Source: Prevotellaceae bacterium UBA2738 (GTDB lineage: Bacteria > Bacteroidota > Bacteroidia > Bacteroidales > Bacteroidaceae). Taken from it: a stretch of DNA of 64,000 nucleotides. Position numbers and translations under genes: made by a program. The notes beneath the pieces are model-generated. The model was not told the DNA's origin and ran no database searches. It saw only the letters and a program-made list of their open reading frames with translations. This document shows positions 52,630 to 59,203 of the stretch, one piece after another. The stretch covers positions 54,447 through 118,446 of the forward strand of contig DEJW01000040.1 in assembly GCA_002353585.1 (NCBI GenBank), written 5' to 3'. Position 1 is the first letter of the stretch; every line of letters begins with the position of its first letter.

Positions 52630-53106
52630 TTATATGGCTACTCCGAAGTCGTTCTTTACCTCCTCCATCACGAAGGTAGACTCGAGGGAGCCGAGCATGG
52701 GTATCTGGCCGAGGACGTTGAGTATGAACTCCTGGTAATACTTCATATCGGGCGCGTGTACCTTTAATAAATAGTCATACTTACCTGAAATGTTGTAACA
52801 CTCTGTTACCTCAGGTATCTCACGGATGGTGGCGCAAAACTCCTCTGCAACTTTTTTGTTGATTGTAGCGAGTTTTACCGAACAGAACACTACGAAGCCC
52901 TTGTGCAACTTTTCTGCATCGAGCACCGTCACGTACCTTTTTATATATCCCTCCCTCTCCATCCTCTTTATTCGCTCAAACACGGGGGTGCTGCTGAGCA
53001 ACACTTCTGTGGCTATCTCCTTAATGGTCAGTCGCGCATTCTGTTGCAGACATCTCAGTATCTTGATGTCTGTCTCGTCAAGTGTTTCAATAATTGCTTT
53101 TGCCAT
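52630..53106 (-). CDS. Lrp/AsnC-family transcriptional regulator
   Basis: 158-residue regulator: N-terminal winged HTH (LDETDIKILRCLQQNARLTIKEIATEVLLSSTPVFERIKRMEREG) and a C-terminal RAM ligand domain (VPEVTECYNISGKYDYLLKVHAPDMKYYQEFI). Family members sense amino acids and control amino-acid metabolism. ATG at 53106 is chosen because it begins the conserved domain and a TAACTTTG box lies at 53131-53138; an upstream ATG at 53283 would add a tail of unrelated residues. Its divergent neighbour metY and the nearby cysK are likely targets (inference). Confidence 0.9.
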   Translation of the reverse strand: MAKAIIETLDETDIKILRCLQQNARLTIKEIATEVLLSSTPVFERIKRMEREGYIKRYVTVLDAEKLHKGFVVFCSVKLATINKKVAEEFCATIREIPEVTECYNISGKYDYLLKVHAPDMKYYQEFILNVLGQIPMLGSLESTFVMEEVKNDFGVAI

Positions 53107-53130
53107 AGCGTTTTGTTTTAGTTCTTTGTG

Positions 53131-53138
53131 CAAAGTTA
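53131..53138 (-). promoter_or_regulatory. Probable -7 element for the Lrp-family gene
   Basis: Minus-strand TAACTTTG, 25 nt before the ATG at 53106; -33 element not clear. Confidence 0.55.
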
Positions 53139-53155
53139 GAAAAAAAATCTTGATT

Positions 53156-53362
53156 ATGCATGATAATTGGCTTTTTCTTTGTAATTTCCGCTTCGAGCGT
53201 GAGCTGTACTGGCAGTATCTTGACAGGGCAGAGGAGATATACCCTTCAAAGTGGGAGGCACTGAAGGATACCCTCTCGCGCATACAGAGTTCCAGAATAC
53301 ACCTTGCAGGCAGATTTTGGCTTAGTTTGAAGTTGTTTGTTCTATCTTTGACGAAATTTTAG
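53156..53362 (+). CDS. Possible small protein or gene remnant
   Basis: A 68-residue open frame on the plus strand (MHDNWLFLCNFRFERELYWQ... ending LSLTKF), with protein-like content in ELYWQYLDRAEEIYPSKWEA. It overlaps the lrp promoter region and the 5' extension of that frame. No family is recognised and no promoter or ribosome site supports it; it may be a decayed gene. Confidence 0.25.
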   Translation: MHDNWLFLCNFRFERELYWQYLDRAEEIYPSKWEALKDTLSRIQSSRIHLAGRFWLSLKLFVLSLTKF

Positions 53363-53389
53363 AATGTTTTTCTAAAGTTTTCTTCTTTT

Positions 53390-53422
53390 CTTGGAATATA
53401 TTACTCACCGATTGTAATTTTG
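53390..53422 (+). promoter_or_regulatory. Promoter of metY
   Basis: CTTG (53390-53393), 21 nt, TAATTTTG (53415-53422). Transcription would start near 53428, giving a leader of about 110 nt that contains repeat H. Confidence 0.65.
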
Positions 53423-53444
53423 CAGTCGGAAAATAAAACGAAAA

Positions 53445-53503
53445 CGGGTTCCGCGAAGCGCCTGAGCACCAACTGGAGCGCAAGAACGTTAACGGGAACC
53501 GCT
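53445..53503 (-). repeat. 45-bp element, copy H, in the metY leader
   Basis: GGGTTC, hairpin CGC-GAA-GCG (53452-53460), CCTGAGCACC, AACT, GGAGCGCAAGAA, then GTTAACGGGAACCG. GGTTCC and GGAACC at the two ends are mutually complementary. Confidence 0.85.
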
Positions 53504-53540
53504 AAACAGTAAATCAATTAAAAAAGAAAGGAATAGAACA

Positions 53541-54833
53541 ATGAGTACACAGACAAACAAACTTCACGTAGAGACACTTGCCCTCCATGTAGGACAGGAA
53601 GTAGCAGACCCAGCATCAGACGCTCGCGCGGTGCCTATCTATCAGACCACCTCGTATGTGTTCCATAACTCAGAGCATGCAGCCGACCGTTTTGGTCTTC
53701 GCGATGCAGGCAACATCTATGGTCGCTTGACTAACTCCACTCAGGGAGTGTTCGAAGACCGCATAGCAGCCCTTGAGGGTGGTGTGGCTGGACTGGCAGT
53801 GGCAAGTGGTGCAGCAGCCATCACCTATGCCCTGCAGAACATAGTGCTGGCAGGCGACCATATCGTAGCCGCAAAGAATATTTATGGTGGTTCATACAAC
53901 CTTATCACCCACACACTTGCCAATCAAGGCGTAGAGAACACCATCGTTGACCCTCGCAACCTCGACGAGATAGAGAAAGCCATCAAACCAAACACTAAGG
54001 TGTTCTATTTCGAGACTCTGGGCAACCCTAACTCCGATGTGCTCAACCTTGAGCCGATAGCAGAGATAGCACACAAACACAATATTCCCGTGATTGTTGA
54101 CAATACCTTTGCACCCATCATCTACCGTCCTCTGGAGCATGGTGCCGACATCGTGGTTCACTCTGCCACAAAGTTCATTGGTGGTCACGGCTCTTCTCTC
54201 GGTGGTGTGATAGTTGATGGTGGCAAGTTTGACTGGAAGGCGAATGCCGACAAGTTCCCTACCCTTGCCAAACCAGAGCCTTCATATCATGGTGCGGTAT
54301 TTGCTGATGTGGCTGGTGCAGCAGCATTCGTAACCCGCATCCGTGCCGTACTGCTTCGCGATACTGGTGCCACCATCTCTCCATTCAACGCCTGGATTCT
54401 GCTTCAGGGCACAGAGTCTCTGCCACTCAGAATAGAGCGCCATGTGGAGAATGCACTGAAGGTGGTTGACTACCTGAAGAACCATCCTAAGGTGGCAAAG
54501 GTAAACCACCCAGCAGTGGAGTCACATCCTGACCATCAGCTTTACAAACAGCTCTTCCCACAGGGTGCAGCATCTATCTTCACCTTCGAGATAAAGGGCG
54601 GACAGGAAGAGGCATGGAAGTTCATCGACTCGCTCAAGATATTCTCTCTGCTTGCCAATGTGGCTGATGTGAAGTCGCTGGTTATCCACCCTTACACCAC
54701 TACCCACTCACAACTGTCGCCTGAGGAGCTTGCCGACCAGCAGATAACTCCTTCTACCGTGCGCCTCTCTATCGGTGTGGAGCATATCGACGACATCATA
54801 GCCGACCTCGACCAGGCGTTTAATCAATTATAA
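53541..54833 (+). CDS. metY: O-acetylhomoserine sulfhydrylase
   Basis: 430-residue Cys/Met-metabolism PLP enzyme that makes homocysteine from O-acetylhomoserine and sulfide; some members also make cysteine. Signatures: TLALHVGQEVADPASDARAVPIYQTTSY, NIYGRLTNSTQGVFEDRIAALEGG, the PLP-lysine region VVHSATKFIGGHGSSLGG, and the C-terminal VKSLVIHPYTTTHSQLSPEE. Length is typical of MetY, longer than cystathionine lyases. Own promoter, 5' leader carrying a repeat element, and cysK downstream. Confidence 0.95.
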   Translation: MSTQTNKLHVETLALHVGQEVADPASDARAVPIYQTTSYVFHNSEHAADRFGLRDAGNIYGRLTNSTQGVFEDRIAALEGGVAGLAVASGAAAITYALQNIVLAGDHIVAAKNIYGGSYNLITHTLANQGVENTIVDPRNLDEIEKAIKPNTKVFYFETLGNPNSDVLNLEPIAEIAHKHNIPVIVDNTFAPIIYRPLEHGADIVVHSATKFIGGHGSSLGGVIVDGGKFDWKANADKFPTLAKPEPSYHGAVFADVAGAAAFVTRIRAVLLRDTGATISPFNAWILLQGTESLPLRIERHVENALKVVDYLKNHPKVAKVNHPAVESHPDHQLYKQLFPQGAASIFTFEIKGGQEEAWKFIDSLKIFSLLANVADVKSLVIHPYTTTHSQLSPEELADQQITPSTVRLSIGVEHIDDIIADLDQAFNQL

Positions 54834-54864
54834 AGGATAAAGTAAAAATAACATAAGTTTGTTA

Positions 54865-54895
54865 TTGCAAGGGTGCGAGAAAGTTCGTACCTTTG
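54865..54895 (+). promoter_or_regulatory. Promoter of cysK
   Basis: TTGC (54865-54868), 19 nt, TACCTTTG (54888-54895). The resulting leader of about 190 nt contains array E. Confidence 0.6.
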
Positions 54896-54909
54896 CATTC
54901 AGAAAAATA

Positions 54910-55056
54910 AACGAAACGTCGCTAAGGCGACTACCAAAATAGTTTTCGTAGAGACCGTAGGTCTCGATTCTTGCGCTCCATATGTGCTCAGGCGAGCGGA
55001 GCTCGGAACGTAGGTGCATAGCACCGTATCGTAGTGACGTAAGTCACGTATCGTAT
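54910..55056. repeat. Modular hairpin array E in the cysK leader
   Basis: Opposite-strand module with hairpin TCGC-TAAG-GCGA (54919-54930); TTTTCGTAG; hairpin AGACC-GTA-GGTCT (54952-54964); a 45-bp element in plus orientation (54969-55008) holding CGAGC-GGA-GCTCG (54993-55005); hairpin GTGC-ATA-GCAC (55014-55024); CGTATCGTAG; hairpin TGAC-GTAA-GTCA (55035-55046); CGTATCGTA. Confidence 0.93.
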
Positions 55057-55091
55057 TAAATTTTAATTTAATTTAGAAAGGAATTAACAAT

Positions 55092-56036
55092 ATGGCAATC
55101 GCAAAATCACTCACAGAGCTCGTAGGCAACACACCGCTGCTCGAACTCAGCAAGTTCTCAAAGGCTAAAGGCATTGAGACTCCAGTTATCGCCAAGGTAG
55201 AATTCTTTAATCCTGGCGGTTCAGTAAAAGATCGTATCGCCCTCGCAATGGTTGAGGACGCAGAGGCTAAAGGCATCCTGAAGCCAGGCGCTACCATCAT
55301 CGAACCAACATCAGGCAACACAGGTGTGGGACTGGCATTGGTAAGTGCCGTGAAGGGTTATCACCTTATCCTCACCATGCCTGAGACCATGTCCATCGAG
55401 CGTCGCAACCTCGTAAAGGCTTATGGTGCTGAGGTGCGCCTCACATCAGGCAAGGAGGGTATGGCAGGAGCCATCAAGGCTGCCAACGAACTGCGCGACT
55501 CTATCCCTGGTTCTGTCATTCTCCAGCAGTTTGAGAACCCAGCTAACCCTGCCAAGCACTATGCTACTACTGGTCCTGAGATATGGAAGCAGACAGACGG
55601 TAAGATTGATATCTTCGTAGCTGGTGTAGGTACTGGCGGCACAATCTCTGGTGTGGCTAAATACCTCAAGGAGCAGAACCCTGCCATCAAGGTGTATGCT
55701 GTAGAGCCTTCTACCTCAGCAGTGCTCAATGGCAAACCAAGCGGTCCTCACAAGATTCAGGGCATCGGTGCTGGTTTCATACCTAAGACATACGGTGCTG
55801 AGTATATCGACGAGGTGCTCGACATAGACAATGACGACGCCATCCGCACTGGTCGCGAACTGGCTCAGCAGGAAGGTCTGCTCGTGGGCATCTCTTCTGG
55901 TGCTGCAGCATTCGGCGCAGCCCTCTTGGCTAAGCGTCCTGAGAACAAGGGCAAGAAGATTGTTGCCCTGCTCCCTGACACAGGCGAGCGCTACCTCTCT
56001 ACCGTTCTCTACGCCTTTGATGAGTATCCACTATAA
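55092..56036 (+). CDS. cysK: Cysteine synthase A
   Basis: 314-residue PLP enzyme forming cysteine from O-acetylserine and sulfide. Signatures: LTELVGNTPLLELSKFSKA, the PLP-lysine PGGSVKDRIAL, EPTSGNTGVGLALV, the phosphate-binding GVGTGGTISGVAKYL, and GISSGAAAFGA. Length is normal for CysK. The stop codon is the first base pair of a perfect 10-bp stem (56036-56059). Confidence 0.96.
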   Translation: MAIAKSLTELVGNTPLLELSKFSKAKGIETPVIAKVEFFNPGGSVKDRIALAMVEDAEAKGILKPGATIIEPTSGNTGVGLALVSAVKGYHLILTMPETMSIERRNLVKAYGAEVRLTSGKEGMAGAIKAANELRDSIPGSVILQQFENPANPAKHYATTGPEIWKQTDGKIDIFVAGVGTGGTISGVAKYLKEQNPAIKVYAVEPSTSAVLNGKPSGPHKIQGIGAGFIPKTYGAEYIDEVLDIDNDDAIRTGRELAQQEGLLVGISSGAAAFGAALLAKRPENKGKKIVALLPDTGERYLSTVLYAFDEYPL

Positions 56037-56132
56037 ACGTTTCCGTTATCGGAAACGTTACGAAACGCTTCGCTACGTTCCGAGCTCTGCTCGCCTGAGC
56101 ACCTACGGAGCGCAAGAAACGGCGCAAGTGCC
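56036..56132 (-). repeat. Modular hairpin array F after cysK
   Basis: AACGTTTCCG-TTAT-CGGAAACGTT (56036-56059, perfect 10-bp stem), CGAAACGCTTCGCTACGTTC, hairpin CGAGC-TCT-GCTCG (56081-56093), CCTGAGCACC, TAC, GGAGCGCAAGAA. The last parts form copy F of the 45-bp element. Confidence 0.9.
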
Positions 56133-56143
56133 TACTATAACTA

Positions 56144-56183
56144 AGAGGGTGCCTTATCCACATAGGATAGGGCATCCTTTTTA
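56144..56183 (+). terminator. Terminator after cysK
   Basis: GGGTGCCTTATCC pairs with GGATAGGGCATCC around ACATA, followed by TTTTT. Confidence 0.85.
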
Positions 56184-56191
56184 CAATTTTA

Positions 56192-56223
56192 TTTGCCTGT
56201 CTCGCCGAAAAATCGTAACTTTG
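56192..56223 (+). promoter_or_regulatory. Promoter of the HD hydrolase gene
   Basis: TTTG (56192-56195), 20 nt, TAACTTTG (56216-56223); ATG at 56244. Confidence 0.82.
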
Positions 56224-56243
56224 CCAACAATTAAGAGAATGCT

Positions 56244-56717
56244 ATGTTACTCGACGAGATAAGAAAAGACATAGAACCAGAGATGATGCCCCTGTTTGAC
56301 AAGGCGGTAGAGATAGCTACGAAGGCGCATGAGGGACAGACGGACAAGTCTGGCAAACCCTACATAGGTCATGTGATGAGGGTGTCCTTAGGTTGCAAGA
56401 CGCAAAAAAGCAAGGTCATTGCCTTGCTTCATGACGTGATAGAGGATACTCCCATCACCCCTGACGAGTTGAAGGCTGAGGGCATACCTGCCGATATAGT
56501 GGAGGCTGTGCTCACACTCAGCAGAAGGCAGGGCGAACCCTACGAGCAGTATGTCAGCAGGGTGGCTCCTCATCCGCTCTGCCGAGAGGTGAAGATAGCC
56601 GACCTGGAAGATAATATGGATATACGCCGACTCACCGAGATTGGCGAGTCGGACGTAATCCGATTGAAGAAATACCATAAGGCATGGAAAACGCTCACAT
56701 CAAATATCAGTTCATAG
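56244..56717 (+). CDS. HD-domain (SpoT/Mesh1-like) hydrolase
   Basis: 157-residue HD hydrolase resembling the pyrophosphohydrolase domain of SpoT and Mesh1-like small alarmone hydrolases: KAVEIATKAHEGQTDKSGKP, YIGHVMRVSLGC, LLHDVIEDTPITPDEL with the HD-ED motif, and VKIADLEDNMDIRRL. Synthetase and regulatory domains are absent. It may degrade ppGpp or another nucleotide (inference). The last residues and stop (SS, TAG 56715-56717) are the first word of a TTCATAG micro-repeat. Confidence 0.85.
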   Translation: MLLDEIRKDIEPEMMPLFDKAVEIATKAHEGQTDKSGKPYIGHVMRVSLGCKTQKSKVIALLHDVIEDTPITPDELKAEGIPADIVEAVLTLSRRQGEPYEQYVSRVAPHPLCREVKIADLEDNMDIRRLTEIGESDVIRLKKYHKAWKTLTSNISS

Positions 56718-56756
56718 TTCACAGTTCATAGTTCACAGTTCATAGTTCACAGTTAA
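56709..56756. repeat. AGTTCATAGTTCACAG micro-repeat
   Basis: Six alternating AGTTCATA / AGTTCACA octamers starting inside the HD gene's last codons and filling the spacer to nhaD. Related words lie in the aminopeptidase gene at 59397-59427. Confidence 0.85.
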
Positions 56757-56765
56757 ACTGCTCAA

Positions 56766-58085
56766 TTATATGAGATTTTGCAGGTAGTAGGCAGCGATGC
56801 CACAGATATATCCTGCAAAGGCGAGGGGGCTGATATGGCGCATGTACCATCCGAAGGAGATGTTCTCAAGTCCCATGACCACCACGCCAGCGGCACTGCC
56901 TATGATGAGCATTGAGCCACCCACGCCGGCACAGTAGGAGAGCAGTTGCCAGAAGATGCCGTCAACGGCGTATGGCGCGAGTGAGGGGTCTGCTGCCAGC
57001 ATCTCGGCGGTAGGGATGGTGTACATCTTCATTGAGCCAGCCACGAGGGGCACATTGTCCACCACGCTTGACAGCACGCCTATGGCACCCGTAACGAGGT
57101 AGCAGTTGCCGATGGTCTCGTTGAGCCATGTGCCCAGAGCACTCAGTACGCCTATCTCAGAGAGTACGGAAACAGACATCAAGATACCAAGGAAGAAGAG
57201 TATGGTGGTGAGGTCAATGCGTGAGAGCAGGCGAGTGATACGCTTTGCTGTGGCATCATGCTCGCCCTTCTTCCAGTTTATCACCTCAGTGACAAACCAC
57301 AACGTGCCCAATACGAGCAGTATGCCCATGAAGGCTGGCAGGTCGGTAAGGTTATGATATATAGGTACGAAGCACAGACCTCCCACGCCAAGGAAGAATA
57401 TAAGGTTGCGTTGCCATTTGGTAACATCAGAGACCTCCTGTTCCTTGTTGTCAACAGGCTGAGGCAAAGCACCACGAAGGCGATGTTGCACCATGAGGGC
57501 AGGCACCACGAAGGCAAGCAATGAAGGGATGAAGATTTCTCGTATCACTCCTGAGGCTGTAATCATTCCACCGTTCCATATCATGATGGTAGTAACATCG
57601 CCGATAGGTGAGAATGCACCGCCAGCATTGGCTGCTATGATTACCATTGAGGCATACCATATACGGTCGCGCTGGTCGCTGACGAGTTTGCGCAGTATCA
57701 TAATCATCACGATTGAGGTGGTGAGGTTGTCGAGCACGGCGGAGAGCAGCAGGGTCATGAAGCCTATCTTCCAGAGCAGGGCTCCCTTGCTCTTGGTGCG
57801 CAAGACTCCACGCACAAAGTTGAAGCCGCCATACTGGTCAACGACCTCTACTATCGTCATGGCTCCCATGAGGAAGAACAGCGTGGTGCCTGCCTCGCCC
57901 AGGTTCTTCTCTATCGTGGGGTTGAGCCCCAAGCCTGAGATGCCCGTCTCGCCGCCTATGGCATACAGTCCCCAGCATACCACACACATAATGAGTGCTA
58001 TGGCTGCCTTGTTTATCTTTGTTACATTTTCAAGCGCTATGAGCAGATAGCCCAAACAGAATGCGCATACAATAATCGTTGTCAT
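56766..58085 (-). CDS. nhaD: NhaD-type sodium:proton antiporter
   Basis: 439-residue inner-membrane protein with about 12 hydrophobic segments, of the IT superfamily NhaD group: ALENVTKINKAAIALIMCVVCW at the N-terminus, MGAMTIVEVVDQYGGF, LLSAVLDNLTTSIVMIMIL, IIAANAGGAFSPIGDVTTIMIW and the mirrored LSSVVDNVPLVAGSMKM, the two repeated Asn/Asp-containing motifs expected for ion binding. It exchanges Na+ for H+ and may pair functionally with the Na+-type pyrophosphatase in this window (inference). Confidence 0.93.
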   Translation of the reverse strand: MTTIIVCAFCLGYLLIALENVTKINKAAIALIMCVVCWGLYAIGGETGISGLGLNPTIEKNLGEAGTTLFFLMGAMTIVEVVDQYGGFNFVRGVLRTKSKGALLWKIGFMTLLLSAVLDNLTTSIVMIMILRKLVSDQRDRIWYASMVIIAANAGGAFSPIGDVTTIMIWNGGMITASGVIREIFIPSLLAFVVPALMVQHRLRGALPQPVDNKEQEVSDVTKWQRNLIFFLGVGGLCFVPIYHNLTDLPAFMGILLVLGTLWFVTEVINWKKGEHDATAKRITRLLSRIDLTTILFFLGILMSVSVLSEIGVLSALGTWLNETIGNCYLVTGAIGVLSSVVDNVPLVAGSMKMYTIPTAEMLAADPSLAPYAVDGIFWQLLSYCAGVGGSMLIIGSAAGVVVMGLENISFGWYMRHISPLAFAGYICGIAAYYLQNLI

Positions 58086-58112
58086 AATTCTTATGCTTTA
58101 TTCATTTATACT

Positions 58113-58652
58113 TTATGCCTTAATATATTCTGCCATCACCTTAGCCTTGCCCTCATCAAGCATTGCAGGGGCAAGGAGGGGTTCAAAAACGAATTCATGA
58201 TACTTGCAGGCCTGCAAACATGCCATGCTGCCGTCTTGAGCTATGTAAGTGCGCAACATGATTCCGCCCTGAGTGCATGACTGGGGGAGTGTGGCTGATT
58301 TTCCATTGATAAAGCCTGTCACAGCATTCTCCGCGTCAAGGTCATAGTACAGCTGACGGTAAACGACAGGACTGCCTGTGGGTTCGTATATCATCCTGCT
58401 GTTTTTGGTAATGATATAATACAGCCCATAGCACATGCCTATAATGCCAAACATATAGAATGCGCTTGTGAAGTTCTTGTTTGTTACTATGCCTTCCTGA
58501 GGTATCAGGATAAGCAGAATGCTAATAACGATAATGGCTATGCCTAACAAAATATGGGCAAAATGAAGGTGTACGGCACATTTGCCTTTACTAAGCATAA
58601 ATGCACCATTAAGTGCAGACACACCTGTGCCTGCTTGGGTATTTTCTTTCAT
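58113..58652 (-). CDS. Hypothetical two-helix membrane protein
   Basis: 179 residues, family not recognised. Two membrane segments (FAHILLGIAIIVISILLILIP and FYMFGIIGMCYGLYYII near residues 30-80) are followed by a soluble C-terminal part of about 100 residues (YEPTGSPVVYRQLYYDLD; YKAQDGSMA-like region) without known motifs. It lies 27 nt upstream of nhaD on the same strand and may be co-transcribed. A nine-G tract lies at 58695-58703, about 45 nt before its start. Confidence 0.65.
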   Translation of the reverse strand: MKENTQAGTGVSALNGAFMLSKGKCAVHLHFAHILLGIAIIVISILLILIPQEGIVTNKNFTSAFYMFGIIGMCYGLYYIITKNSRMIYEPTGSPVVYRQLYYDLDAENAVTGFINGKSATLPQSCTQGGIMLRTYIAQDGSMACLQACKYHEFVFEPLLAPAMLDEGKAKVMAEYIKA

Positions 58653-58694
58653 AAGTGATGTTTTTGTAATTTGACTTGTTATTAAATGGAGTAA

Positions 58695-58703
58695 GGGGGG
58701 GGG
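58695..58703. repeat. Homopolymer of nine G
   Basis: GGGGGGGGG in the spacer between two minus-strand small genes, a length prone to slippage. Confidence 0.85.
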
Positions 58704-58722
58704 TAGTTACCACTCACTTAAA

Positions 58723-59136
58723 TCAAATTACTATAACACGAAGGGCATAGACATAATATTCACAAGAACGGGTAAAGTTATAAGGAGAAAGGGTTCCTGT
58801 AAACACTGTGCTATACTTGCAACAAAGGCTGGAGAGCAGTTTGTCAGCGCACTGTGCCAGTTGTCTTAGGCTGAGGTTATGATAAAGTCTTACTATGCGC
58901 GACATAGAGAAACCACGGCTCGTGGTGGTGGGCACTATTCGGCGCACGGGAATGGTTTGTGGCACTTGGGGCGCCTCGCTAATCATTCCCTCAGCTGCAT
59001 CAATATCCGTAGCCGATACAATGGTTACATCGCAACCATTGCTATCAGCAGATTCCACTTCATTATGCGCACTACCTGTCAGGGCTACCATAAGCATGAT
59101 AACCGTAACGACAACTAATGTGTATATTCTTCGCAT
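58723..59136 (-). CDS. Small secreted protein, unknown
   Basis: 137 residues with a signal peptide (MRRIYTLVVVTVIMLMVALTGSAHN). The first half of the mature part is acidic, the second half basic and Cys-containing (LRQLAQCADKLLSSLCCKYS). No family recognised. It has a clear promoter at 59164-59195, supporting it as a real gene. Confidence 0.6.
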   Translation of the reverse strand: MRRIYTLVVVTVIMLMVALTGSAHNEVESADSNGCDVTIVSATDIDAAEGMISEAPQVPQTIPVRRIVPTTTSRGFSMSRIVRLYHNLSLRQLAQCADKLLSSLCCKYSTVFTGTLSPYNFTRSCEYYVYALRVIVI

Positions 59137-59163
59137 AATAAGCGTAATAGTTTAATACCGCTG

Positions 59164-59195
59164 CAAAGGTAGCATTTTTATTCTAAACAAACAAA
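59164..59195 (-). promoter_or_regulatory. Promoter of the small secreted protein gene
   Basis: Minus-strand TTTG (59192-59195), 20 nt, TACCTTTG (59164-59171); ATG at 59136. Confidence 0.8.
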
Positions 59196-59203
59196 GTTTT
59201 CTA

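Noticed and set aside
54896..55091. SAM, cysteine or T-box riboswitch in the cysK leader
   Set aside because: The leader consists of modular repeats; no conserved core of these riboswitches was recognised.
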